NCBI GenBank assembly: GCA_028023455.1
Contig: JAQFVV010006215.1
Location: 10,768,524 to 10,832,523 of the forward strand
Source: Epiperipatus broadwayi
Lineage: Eukaryota > Onychophora > Udeonychophora > Euonychophora > Peripatidae
Direction: 5' to 3'
Length of the DNA: 64,000 bases
How positions within the stretch are numbered: the first letter of the stretch is position 1; every line of letters starts with the position of its first letter. Shown piece after piece: positions 44,642 through 55,195 of the stretch. The translations under genes were made by a program, and so were the position numbers. The notes under the pieces are model-generated. The model saw only the letters and a program-made list of their open reading frames with translations, had not been told where the DNA came from and ran no database searches.

Positions 44642-47600
44642 TGTAATGGGAAAAAGATCTTTGAGATTCGCATATACTGACCACTAGGGCACCACTAGTC
44701 TGAAAATAGGAACTAGACATTTATTTTAAGGGTGGACAGGATATGTGAACCTAAAGGCACCGGACTAAACTCAAGGAGAAACAAGATATCCTAAATACTG
44801 TTTAGACAGCTGAAAAATCAAAGCACAAAGACAAATGTCAGCCAAATAAATTTAAACAATTTATTAATTTTATAAGTTGGACAATATAGTAAAGACATCT
44901 AGCCATAAATATAAAAGTGACTTATGTTAACATACGCATATTTACCAGAGAGTGCACAAGAGTACGACAAACATGAAGGCATTAAACATTTTGGCAATAA
45001 AATTCTCTCACTTAAAATATAAGAAATGGTTAGGATAATATCTTCTTGCTGGGCAGTTGTAAAATTACAAAAAACAAACAATAACTCTAGCTTCCTGAAT
45101 CAGGGATAATAAAACAGTTACTGTCCTGCCAGAAATCAACGAAACCCATGCGGACGTCCGAGCAGTAATATTCTAATTACTGTCATTAAAACGCCGCAGG
45201 ACTGCTGCGCATAATACTACATTCAAAGTAAATGTGGTTGATCTCACCTATAAGACAGCAACAGATATTTGATTACGATCTTACGTAATCCAGAAAGAAA
45301 TAGACTATTTTCAGACAACCCAAAAAAATAACTTGACAAATAGCCAGAAAAAAGATTTTGTTGTTTGCACAAACAGTGCAAATGAAACATGCTTAAAGAT
45401 TCTTTATTTTACAACTAAGGGCAGGTGAATAAATAAAGACTACAAAAACTTTCAATGCATTTTGTAATAGTTATTGAAATAATCAGGTATATATTGTAAC
45501 AATCCAGAGAATATGACTTCACGTAAACTGCACTACAGGGCGCCATCTAGGCATTTGAACCTAGAAAAATTTATAAAGTAGGCAGATACGTAAGTCCAAA
45601 AAAAAATTTTTTTTTTTTTTTTAATTTTGATTTCGGTCGTTAGCCCATGTCACTAGCTCAGTGGAATAGCAGAGATTTAATAATATAATATAAGAGTATA
45701 TATAAAAAAGAATAAAATAAGCCACTGCCAGTAATTAACATACAAACATTTATTTATGCACATATATATAAGATTTAAAATTATTTTAGTATTAGTTTTA
45801 CATTTTAACATTTAACATTATTTTTAACTTTACCTTAGATTTTAATTTACATTTTAATTTCTATTATATTATAAGTTTACATTTTAATTAAGTTCACACA
45901 GATGGGATTATAAAAGCTTGTTTTAATATGTTGCTATAGATCGGTTACATAGATTTCAACGGTCAAAAACATTTCAAAATAAACATAAACGATCAAAATA
46001 CAAAATTATTGATTACTGACAATTGCATAGGGAAATATAAGAAACCCTCTAGTATTCACCATAAGATACTTGCATTGTCACCAATAACTTAAAAGACATC
46101 CGAATAAATACATTATAGATACTCACCGTAAGGTATCATTATTTATCGAATGTCTATATATTTTGATCAAATATGAAAACCCAAAACATACTTAACTGAT
46201 AACCAATCCATGCAAGCGTCTATAAACAACTTAAATTTAATGCATTTTTATTTAGGGTCGAGTATGAATAGACTACATAGATTTGCATTTGAAAATAAAA
46301 TATTCTTTCCCTATTTAACCCTAGGCTAAAATTCGCAGTCAAACTGGCCTCAATTCATTTGATATATCGATGTATTCAATGTAATACGGAATACGGCAGC
46401 ACCAAAAAGATTAAGAGAAGATATTGACTCTCATCAGATAGGAATATTACATCTATCTAACGAGAAGAACAATAAAAAAAACTCCATAGAAAGGAACTGC
46501 GTTCTCCGTCTTATAATTCCTTCCATAGGCAAACGGGTGAGTGCGGCGTATATATAAACGATTCTGCCAGTAGCGAATCTCCGACTACATCTACTAACTA
46601 CATCAATATATCCAATCCATTGACCCAATCTAACAACGACACAAATAACCTAAAATTACCCTCCCCTAATATAACTTTACAAATCTATACAGCCATTCAC
46701 GCCCGACTTAAGTTTAACATTTGTATAATTAATTTTACGAAAAACAAAAATCATGATAAAACTTAAAGAACAAAAAATAAATAAATAAATGGAAATGATT
46801 TTAAATATATATATATATATATATAAAAGAAATACATCAAATAACATTATTAATAAATTAAGTTGGTCAGATAGGATAATATTGCAATCATTTAAATCTG
46901 GAAAGTTTTAATTTAATGTTCATTATTTATAAAGTTCTTACGGTTTAAAACAGTTCCTCTTTATCCGTTGCTTGCCATGAACGTGAATTCCCACACCATC
47001 CTAAGATTGGTATTCTGTTGGCCGATTTATTTATCCATCCGGAGGTTTTTGCTTTAACTGGTCCTCAATGTAGAAAAACGATAGTTCATTTCTCTTTCTT
47101 TCCTAGCAAAACTGAAGGGATTGAATCGTGTGTCTTTTTCAATCCCTTCTCCTTCACTTCCGCACTAACACATATCTCTCACATCGTAATAATCATAATC
47201 ACTAATAATTAACCAATAATTTCCAAACTTGACCTTTTATATTACTTTGAAAGATTGACTTAACATTACGTCATCGATGTGATGATCCTTTTCGTTCAGG
47301 TCTGATTTCCCAATGATCCTGTGGTCCTCTGAATATAAGAAAAGCGATGTTTCATTTTTCCATTTTATAACAACTGAAGGGATTGAACATGCGATTTAAT
47401 ATATATGAGTTTAAGATGATATTTAATTTCAATTTTTAATTCTTAAAGAAAATTTTTAAATGCGAACTTTTTAATTTACTTTCATGTTTAATAAATAAAA
47501 AAAAAACCAATGTAATGAGGGTCTGTGCTCATTACAATATTAAACATATAAAATACAATCTCCTAATGCACCCTCTGATAAACGAAAATTGCAAACAAAC

Positions 47601-48575
47601 TTGTAATCTTAAAACTATGATTCCAAGACACACTTTAAATACTAGAAAAGATAAATACTGATAATAAATAATTAATACAACCTTATAACATACTTATCAT
47701 TAGATTGAGCTGAGATTTAATTAAATGCAATTTATTTACCCTGGCTAGAATAGGAAAAAGTTTACTTACAGTAAGGCAGAGTTCTAGTGATTTAGTGACG
47801 AGTGTGCACTTTTGATAATAGTTCATCTTTCAGGTCCTTTGACAGCGGCAAGGTAGAGGCAGTGTTTATTTTATAGGCTCATGGCATGACTAAAGGAAAG
47901 CTGGTAGGCGTGGGTTCGTCCTTTGTTTAAATTAGCAAGACATTCTAATGATGACAAAACTCATAGTGGCAGATTTTGACATCTTGCACAGCAACGAAGC
48001 TTGTCAATAATTATTTAAGTTTTTAACAGGAATTAAACATCCAAACAGCTACTCAAAACCATATGACTCTTAGCAGGCAATAATCCAAGTGTCCTTTTTC
48101 TATACTGAATCTCCTCTATCTCTCTGAAAATTGGCGGGCTATCCTTCTCTCGCTACATTTCCACGAAAAACTTTCATTAGTGTCCATTCTATATTTCAGG
48201 CAGGGCAAATATTAATTTCCTGCTCAATCTAATTTAAGACTTCCAACCAGGGATAATTGAAACAAAAACGACAAATACAAAACTAAATCTCCGCTTTTTA
48301 GAATTAACTTTAAAAATAATTACAATAAAAGCAACAGGAATATATAATTAGCAAGCTTGTCTGTTTTTAATCAAATTGATTAAAACAGATGGTGAAAGTA
48401 AACTATTTTACAATCAATTTTATAAACATTAAATAATCTATTTTAAAATATAAATGCGTATGTGTTTTAAATAATAATAAAAAAAATTGAGCCTTAGACA
48501 TTTAATGAAAATGAAGTTGTTTTCCCTTTTTAATTTTAGTAATAAAACCATTGAATCGGAAATCAATCCGGCTCA
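44642..48575. mobile_element. Possible older TG...CA element hosting H copy 3
   Basis: Starts TGTAATGGG at 44642 directly after a TA tract, shows a GACCACTAGGGCACCACTAG segment reminiscent of the start of H elements, and probably ends ...GGCTCA at 48575 before another TA/TG tract. Without H copy 3 it would be about 1.9 kb. The ends share only TG...CA, and no genes are visible. It is therefore a tentative solo-LTR-like unit of a family related to H. Confidence 0.35.
45495..47536. mobile_element. H element copy 3, 2042 bp
   Basis: The left end TGTAACAATC is intact here; the right end forms a nine-base hairpin TGTAATGAG (47511-47519) with CTCATTACA (47528-47536). Flanked by ATAT on both sides (45491-45494 and 47537-47540), consistent with a 4 bp target duplication but ambiguous in AT-rich DNA. 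The body matches copies 1 and 2. The right part (46970-47400) is less AT-rich; a 64-codon frame there (47018-47212) has no recognisable homology. Confidence 0.72.

Positions 48576-48611
<36 letters not shown>
48576..48611. repeat. (TA)n then (TG)n microsatellite
   Basis: About 15 bases of TA followed by about 20 bases of TG. Confidence 0.93.
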
Positions 48612-48659
48612 TGTGTGTCTATTGAAAAATACTATGCATGTGTAGTTCAGTAAACAATA

Positions 48660-49190
48660 TGTTTTCTATTGTTATCAAACATTATCATCAAAACATGATG
48701 TACTGGATTATTTTCATCTTCTAATATAAGTATTGAATGTATTTAAATAAATTTAACCTTATTTAAATATTCCAAATACATTCAACTGTTAGTAATAGCG
48801 CACAGGTTAATATATGGTCAATGTTTTGAGAGGTATTATTTTCTTTTCTTCTTCAGGTGTTTTTGGCCTGACCAGTGACAGTACTAGTAAGGAATCAAAC
48901 CCAACCCTTAGATTATTGAATATTGAATGTAAGGTCTTAAAATTCAATATTCAAGAATCTAAGCATCCAAATTTAATTCCCATACTAGTACTGCTACTGA
49001 TAAGGCCAGCAACACCTGAAGAATAGAGGAGAATAATACTTCTCAAAATGTTGTGCATATACTAACCTGTATGCTATAACTAATAGTTGAATGTATTTGG
49101 AATATTTAAATAAAGTTAATTTTTTTTTAAAGATATTCAATACTTATATTAGATGATGGAAATAGTTCAGTATATAAATACAACTAAAAT
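48660..49190. mobile_element. Head-to-head 3' ends of PLE family A
   Basis: Inverted pair: minus-strand copy about 48660-48930, plus-strand copy about 48930-49190. Both match 9935-10250 of the RT-bearing element (ACTAGTACTG, GGCCAGCAACACCTGAAG, GTTGTGCATATACTAACCTGT, TTTGGAATATTTAA). No coding sequence is left. The plus tail has CTGAAGA then TAGAGG...CTTCTCAAAATG, the minus tail similar changes, so both ribozyme-like motifs have lost GAAA. The tRNA-like box B is decayed in both. Confidence 0.82.
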
Positions 49191-49194
49191 ATCA

Positions 49195-50240
49195 TTATCA
49201 CAAACCTTCAGGAAAACAGTAACAAAATATAGTGGATAGAGATAGAGAGAGAACTAGTATAAATCTGATAAGTTATAAGTCTATAGTAGTTCAAATAAAA
49301 AAGAAATTAAAGTGAATGTTACTGTAAATCCCTAGTGAGCTATATAACTAATACAAACCCATCAATAAATGAAAAAGTACTTTACCTCGGATTGTATTTA
49401 ATCATTCAATTTAACAACATGCTACAATGCAGAGCATAAATTCTATATATTAACTTGATTTTAGTATAACTGTAAGCCATTCTAAAATCTCTGAAAGCAA
49501 TCAGAGGGTAAAGGCTTACAACCCCTTAATGTTAAATAAAAGAATAGATAAGAAATTAAATATTGGTAATTGTAGCTCAAACAAAAATGAAATTAAAGTG
49601 GAAGTTATTGTAAGCCCCCATCAAGTTATATATAAACTAATACAATTCCATCAATAAATATAAAAGTAAAGAATGGCTCCACCTGTGCTTTAGCTTGGAT
49701 TATATTTAAGCATTCAATTTAATGACATGTTAGAATGTAGAGTATAAATTTGATATACTAACATGATTTCATTATAACTGAAAGCCATTCTGAAATCACT
49801 ATAAACAATTAGAAGACGGTTGCTGCACATCATTTTAACAATCCCTAAATATTAAATGAAACAACAGGTTTGTATTAATGTATACATATCTCACCCGGGG
49901 TCTATAGTAGCTTCCAATTTAATTTGAGCTACCATTATTAATATTTACATTTCTTAATAGTTGTTTCAATTAATATTCAGGTGATGTTAAAAATGAAGTG
50001 CAGTCTTTACCCTCTTGTTGTTTCAGAATGGATTACACTTGTACTAAAATCACATTAATGTATAAAATTCACATTCTGCATTGTAACATGTCAATAAATT
50101 AAATGCTTAAATATAATCTGAAGTACATTTCAAGTGTGTCAATTATACATGATTTTCATTTATTGATGGGTTTATATTAATTTATATATAACTCACCAGG
50201 GACTTATAGTTACTTCTGTTTTAATTTAAACCTAATAGTT
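49195..50240. repeat. Repeat family F: two direct units and one inverted unit
   Basis: Units at about 49200-49555 and 49556-49870 are direct repeats with a period near 286 bases (shared ATTAAAGTG, CCATCAATAAAT, GGATTRTATTTAA, CATTCAATTTAA, AAGCCATTCT). The block 49870-50240 is an inverted copy. Noncoding. The layout (short tandem unit plus inverted copy) parallels family G, but I found no hammerhead core in it. Confidence 0.75.
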
Positions 50241-50689
50241 ATCAAAATTTGTAATAAAAAAATTAATAAGAAAAAAACTTCAGATAAATATAGCTTAGTT
50301 ATAATGTTTAAGAATATATAGTTTCTAAAGATAAATAACTAATTGTAAATGAAAAATAAACAATAGCTTAGAAAATAAATTAGTGTGAACAAGTTTATTT
50401 ACCAAATTAATATGACATTTTTGCAACAATTTTAATAAATTCATTTTCATAAATAATGTAAAATGTTATTATTAAATTAATTTATTATGTTGCACTAATA
50501 TAACTTAAATCAAGACATATGTCTCATGAATAGGTGTAAGTGTGAGAGAGCATGGACATTCACAACTAATAACACTGACAAATTACATACAATGGTCAAA
50601 TATTCAATATAAAAATTATTTGTTCACAATATTGTTATACACATACTTAATGTAATAATCAATCTAAATAGTATTGAAACAAACAACTA
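50241..50689. other. AT-rich spacer
   Basis: Nothing recognised between the family F units and PLE family E. Confidence 0.5.
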
Positions 50690-51665
50690 ATTATAATTAT
50701 TTAATTATCAGACCTGCTTTCATCTTTTATTGAAACCTTTTCAAGATAAAGTTTTATGCATCACATGACCTATTAATCACATTTATTCCACATATAGGAA
50801 ATTATTCACCTTAAATAATATAAATAACATTATACATATAAATCTATAATAAGTAAAATAAAATACCTAACAAATTTTAAAATTATACAAATACATATAT
50901 TTTTTATATACTTATAAAAACAAACAAATATTCTACCCCCTCCCCCCTTTAAAATAAACTTTCATTCACAATTCTATCATAAATTTTTAAATCTTCCAAT
51001 TATCTAATAATGCCCCTTTTCCACCTAATTTTGTTGGATCTTTAATTATATTTACACATCTATCCAAATTTTTCTGAATGTATAAAGTTTCATAACAAAT
51101 TTTTTTGATAATTTTTGACATATTATTATAACACTAATATTCTTCTTACATTCCATTCTATGACCAGTATATAATGTATATGTGGTCCTTAACTAATATC
51201 ATTGTTATCAATTGCTTTATTATGTTCATTCCCTCTATCACTTATTGTTCTTCTTGTCTTTTCTATACATATCTTATTACAACTTCTGCATTCAGTTTTG
51301 AAATTAAACTGAGAGAATGCAAACCTCTTTTCTTGTTAAATTCTCTGTCTCAGTATTTGTGATCTGATTGGCTAAGTTCTTGAGAGGTTTGCACTCTCTC
51401 AGTTTAATTTCAATACCGTCTGCGCTTTGTAAAAATAAATATTATTTACATTCAGTTTTATAAACTACCCCTATCTTACTATTAATACCATTTATCCTAT
51501 TTGTCTTACTATTTTCCCAACCCATTCTTACATTATCTGGTAATTCCTCTCTTACTAACATTTTTATATACTTCCCTTGAATATGGAATAGACATTCATT
51601 TATAATCTTTATATTTATTCCTATCATACTTATTTCTATTATTTATATTTTTATTTTTATTTCCA
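50690..51665 (-). pseudogene. PLE family E fragment, minus-strand copy
   Basis: On the minus strand the linker reads REELPDNVRMGWENSKTNRI ... INSKIGVVYKTEC (51590-51450), is then split by an insertion of about 160 bases, and resumes as KTECRSCNKICIEKTRRTIS ... RGNEHNKAI (51305-51200), recognisable as the GIY-YIG start (YKTEC, Cys pair, KIYIGKTRRT). Many stops follow. It is 5'-truncated without reverse transcriptase. The 3' tail at 50707-50760 has TTATC - TTGAAAA - hairpin - GAAAGC and GATAA. Confidence 0.75.
51297..51412. mobile_element. Small fold-back element inside PLE family E
   Basis: About 30 bp terminal inverted repeats (51297-51328 with 51382-51412; TTGAAATTAAACTGAGAGA start, GCAAACCTC inner edge) enclose about 50 bases. 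It interrupts the GIY-YIG coding sequence of the minus-strand PLE copy. A direct repeat CATTCAGTTT lies at 51289-51298 and 51449-51458, so the full insertion may include about 40 further bases to 51448. The plus-strand PLE partner lacks it, supporting insertion. Confidence 0.65.
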
Positions 51666-51674
51666 AAAATATTT

Positions 51675-52450
51675 TTAATTACTTTTCTTCAAGGGAAGTA
51701 TATAAAAAGTTAGTAATAGAGGAATTACTAGATAATGTAAGAATAGCTTGGAGAAATAGTAAGTCTTTGGATAGATGGTTATGTAATATAAATAGGATAA
51801 ATAGTATTAATAGTAACGTAGAAGTGTTTATAAAATTGAATGTGGAAGTTTTAATGAGGTATATATATATATATATATATATATAGGATAGATATGGAGA
51901 ATGATAAGTGAGAGAGGGAAGGAACATGATAAAGTAATTAATAAGAAAGATATTAGATCAGGACCATATATACATTATTTAGATACTGGTCATAAAATGA
52001 TATGTAAAAAGAATATTTGTTATTAAATATGTTAAAGAGTATCAAAAAAGAATATGTTAACTTTATGCATTCAAAAAAAAAATTGGATAACTATGTAAAT
52101 ATGATTAAAGGTTCGGCAAAATTAGATGGAAAATGGAGATTATTAGATAATTGGAAGATTTAAAAATGATGGTAGAATTGTGAATGAAAGTTAATTAGAA
52201 AGGGGAGGGGATAGACTATTTATTTGTTTATATAGGTATATGAAAAATATATGTATTTGAATAGTTTTAAAATTTATGTATTTTTATTTTATTTTATTTA
52301 TAGTTTAATATGTATAATAATTAGACTGTTTAAAGTAAATAATGTTCAATAGGTGGAGTAAATGTAATTAATAGGTCATGTAATGTATAAAAATTTATCT
52401 AGAAAAGGTCTCGGTAAGAGATGAAAAGTGATTTGATAATTAAATAATTA
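51675..52450 (+). pseudogene. PLE family E fragment, plus-strand copy
   Basis: Inverted partner of the preceding copy. It reads GKYIK...EELLDNVRIAWRNSKSL..RWL, then a GIY-YIG region disrupted by an expanded (TA)n tract (51861-51885), then ISERGKEHDKVINKKDIRSG and YIHYLDTGHKM, the usual PLE segment after the nuclease arginine. No reverse transcriptase. It ends at about 52450 after the tail motif. Confidence 0.75.
52393..52438 (+). ncRNA. Hammerhead-like tail of PLE family E
   Basis: TTATC - TAGAAAA (TTGAAAA in the minus-strand copy) - GG - TCTC/GAGA hairpin (52409-52412 with 52418-52421) - T - GAAAAG, then GATAA pairing with TTATC as stem I. The minus copy (50707-50760) has GAAAGCAGGTC, offering a GTC site. 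Core positions 3 and 8 are T and A in the minus copy. Stem III is not clear, so this is the weakest of the PLE tails. Confidence 0.4.
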
Positions 52451-53329
52451 TAATAATAATAAGTTGTTTGTTTCAGTCTTATTAGATTATTATATACTGA
52501 CAAATTAGCTTAAAATTTAAATATTTAAATAAATAATATTTAATAGTTTTATTAAAATCAAAATTTTTATTAATTAAAATATATCAAATTTTGGTAATTA
52601 ATTTGATCTGACATCTAGAAAAATCAAACAAAAACTATTTATAGAATAATAATTTAAAAATGTAATCATTCACAAACTAATATATGTTTAATATACAAGA
52701 TATGATAAATTGTAACAGATTCAATTAAACCTTTAATAAAAAAAATGGCTCTTTTAAATATTACCTTTTAATATTTATTGCTTAATTTTCCAAAAGCAAA
52801 CTATTAAAAAATGAACTACTTAGATCCATATATAATAATCAATAATTAAAAATTAATTAGATTTCTCTTTTTTACCTGGAACAACATTTGTAAAATTCAC
52901 CTTTGCTTATAATATCATCTAAAGATGAAATGATTATATAAATACAAAATATTTCATTTTGTTTAATTTGCAATGTTCCATGGCTTGTTTGCAGAATATT
53001 TTAAAGTAATAATATTTAAAAAGTTGTGCTTTTTGCCTGATCTATTTTGTAAATTTTATTATATCTATGGCTTTAAAAAACACAGAATATTTCGTCAAGA
53101 ATTTCTAAACGAAAAAACAGTTGGTACAAAGTACAACATTATATCTAATTGTCAGTTTTTAGAATTAATTTATTATTACTTAGTGTTGTATCATTTAATC
53201 CTTTATTGCTGAGGGTTTCAAAATAAGGAAGAAAATATCCATTCTTAGTGTACAACTTTTGCTATTAATTAGCATTTAACTTTTTATTGATTGAGGTTAT
53301 TACTAATTAATGTACTATTGATTATTAAT
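52451..53329. other. AT-rich spacer
   Basis: No gene recognised. The 79-codon open frame at 52973-53212 lacks similarity to HHIPL or any family I know. Confidence 0.5.
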
Positions 53330-53425
53330 GAGTGTCAAACTCTCCATACAGTAATGCCACCAAGAGCAAGTTTTCATAATCAATGGATGCAGGAAGGTTT
53401 GTGCATAAAATTCCTATCTAGTATC

Positions 53426-53483
53426 TTCCACCATTCCCACACTAATTTCTAGCTTATGGCTTTCATCAGTGAGGAACTTGGAT
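53426..53483 (-). ncRNA. Hammerhead-like motif, array unit 1
   Basis: Minus strand: core CTGATGA intact (53463-53469), stem II AGC/GCT with loop CATAA, GAAAT-TA-GTG. The cleavage-site base is G in place of C, and the outer stem I is partly lost on one side. Confidence 0.65.
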
Positions 53484-53873
53484 ATGAGAGCACTGCACCT
53501 AGATCTTAGGATCTAATGCAACCCTTCAGCAGCCACCTTTTATTTAATTGGTTAACTATGAAGCTAGGATTCTAAGATGAAAACGTCATAATGTTTCTAA
53601 CCCAAGTTCATACACTTGTATAGTCATATAGATTTACTCAGTTCAGCATCTATACTTTGGTGTCTTTGGTTTTTTTAAAACCATAGTCACCTTTATCCTA
53701 TGGCAGAAAGGTATAAAATCATCAAAATATCACATGATCACCATTTCATATGCTTACACACGCTGTTAATAAGAAAACTAAATTCTACATAAAGTAGTGC
53801 AACCAAGGGCAACCTTTCATAATCAATGGATGCAGGTTAATTAGTGCGTAAAATGCCTATTCAGTTCTTACTC

Positions 53874-53932
53874 ATCCAATATCCCCAGACTAGTTCCTAG
53901 CTTTTGGATTTCATCAGGGAGAAGCCTTGAAT
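53874..53932 (-). ncRNA. Hammerhead-like motif, array unit 2
   Basis: Minus strand: outer stem I ATTCAA/TTGGAT, core CTGATGA intact (53911-53917), stem II weakened (ATCC...AGCT), GGAAC for GAAAC, TA, GTC; cleavage after the C opposite 53888, then TGGGGATA. Confidence 0.65.
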
Positions 53933-54324
53933 TTGAGAGCATTGCACCTAGATCTTATAATCTAATGCAATCTTTCAACAGTGACCTTTTACCTATTTGG
54001 TTAACTATAAAGCTAAGATCCCACGATAAAAACACATGTTTTCAACTCAAGTTCCTTGGCTTGTATAGTCATATAGATCTGAACTCAGTTCAGCATCCAT
54101 ACATTTTGGTGTCCTTGATTTTTCAAAAACCACAGTCACTTTTATCCTATTGGCAGGATATGTATAAAACTATCAAAACATCACACAACCACTGTTTCAT
54201 ATACTAAAACATGCTGTTAATAAGAGTATTAAACTCTCCATACAGCATTGACACCAAGTACAAGCTTTAGTAATCAATGAATGCATGAAGGTTTGTACAT
54301 GAAATCACTATCTAGTGCCTACTT

Positions 54325-54383
54325 ATCCAACATCTCCAGACTAGTTTCTAGCTTGTGGCTTTTATCTATGAAAAGCCTTGGAT
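54325..54383 (-). ncRNA. Hammerhead-like motif, array unit 3
   Basis: Minus strand: outer stem I ATCCAA/TTGGAT perfect, core decayed to TAGATAA, stem II AGC/GCT with loop CACAA, GAAAC-TA-GTC intact, then TGGAGATG. Confidence 0.65.
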
Positions 54384-54524
54384 TTGAGAGCACTGCACCT
54401 AGATGTTAAGATTTAATATAACCCTCCATCAGCCACTTTTTAGCTATTTGGTTAACTATAAATAGGTAAAAGGTGGATGTTGGATGGTTGCATTAGATCT
54501 TAAGATCTAGATGCAGTGATTCAA

Positions 54525-54583
54525 ATCCAAGGTTTCTCACTGATGAAATCCATAAGCTAAGAACTAGTCTGGAGATGTTGGAT
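54525..54583 (+). ncRNA. Hammerhead-like motif, array unit 4
   Basis: Outer stem I ATCCAA (54525-54530) with TTGGAT (54578-54583), inner strand TCTCA with TGGAGA, core CTGATGA intact (54540-54546), then AATCCATAAGCTAA, GAAC with one A displaced, TA, GTC (54567-54569). Confidence 0.68.
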
Positions 54584-54963
54584 GAGTAGGCACTAGATAG
54601 GAATTTTATGCCCAAACCTTCCTACACTCACTTAGTATAAAAGCTTGAATTTGGTGGCACTACTGTATGGATAGTTTAGTACTCTTACTAACAGCATGGG
54701 TAAGCATATGAAATGGTAACCATGTGATATTTTGATGGTTTTATACCTACCCTGTGCATATAATAAAAGTGAGAGTTGTTTTTGGAAAACCAAAGATGCT
54801 GAACTGAGTTCAGATCTATATGACTATCCAAGTGAATGAATTTGATTCTGAGACATTATGGTATTTTTATCATGGGCTCCTAGATTTATAGTTAATCAAA
54901 TTGGTAAAAGATGACTGTTGAAGAATTGCATTAGATCCTAAGATCTAGGTGCAATGCTCTCAA

Positions 54964-55022
54964 ATCCAAGGCTTCTCACTAATAAAATCCCCAAGGTAGA
55001 AACTAGTCTCAAGATGTTGGAT
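54964..55022 (+). ncRNA. Hammerhead-like motif, array unit 5
   Basis: Outer stem I ATCCAA (54964-54969) with TTGGAT (55017-55022), core CTAATAA (two changes), stem II CC..GG, GAAAC-TA-GTC intact (54999-55008), then TCAAGATG. Confidence 0.63.
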
Positions 55023-55195
55023 GAGTATGTACTAAATAGGAATTTTATGCACAAACCTTCCTGCACCCATTGATTATGAAAACTTGCACTTGGTGGCACA
55101 ACTGTATGGAGAATTTGATACTCTTATTAACAGCATGTGTAATCATATTAAATGGTGATCATGTGATGTTTTGTCTGTTAATTATTAAATTTTCT

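Larger units (their letters stand above)
53330..55195. repeat. Family G tandem/inverted array (retrozyme-like)
   Basis: Five units: 53330-53756, 53757-54209 and 54210-54465 with the ribozyme-sense strand on minus, then 54466-54722 and 54723-55195 on plus; the turn is near 54460-54470. The TAGTGCCAC-type landmark recurs at about 53355, 53793 and 54245 and inverted at 54655 and 55103, giving a period of roughly 440-450 bases. Each unit has one hammerhead-like segment of 58-59 bases, a palindromic AGATCTTAAGATCT-like segment and GAACTGAGTTCAG. No open frame is shared. Ribozyme plus tandem noncoding unit is the definition of metazoan retrozymes, which move by means of other retroelements. Confidence 0.8.
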
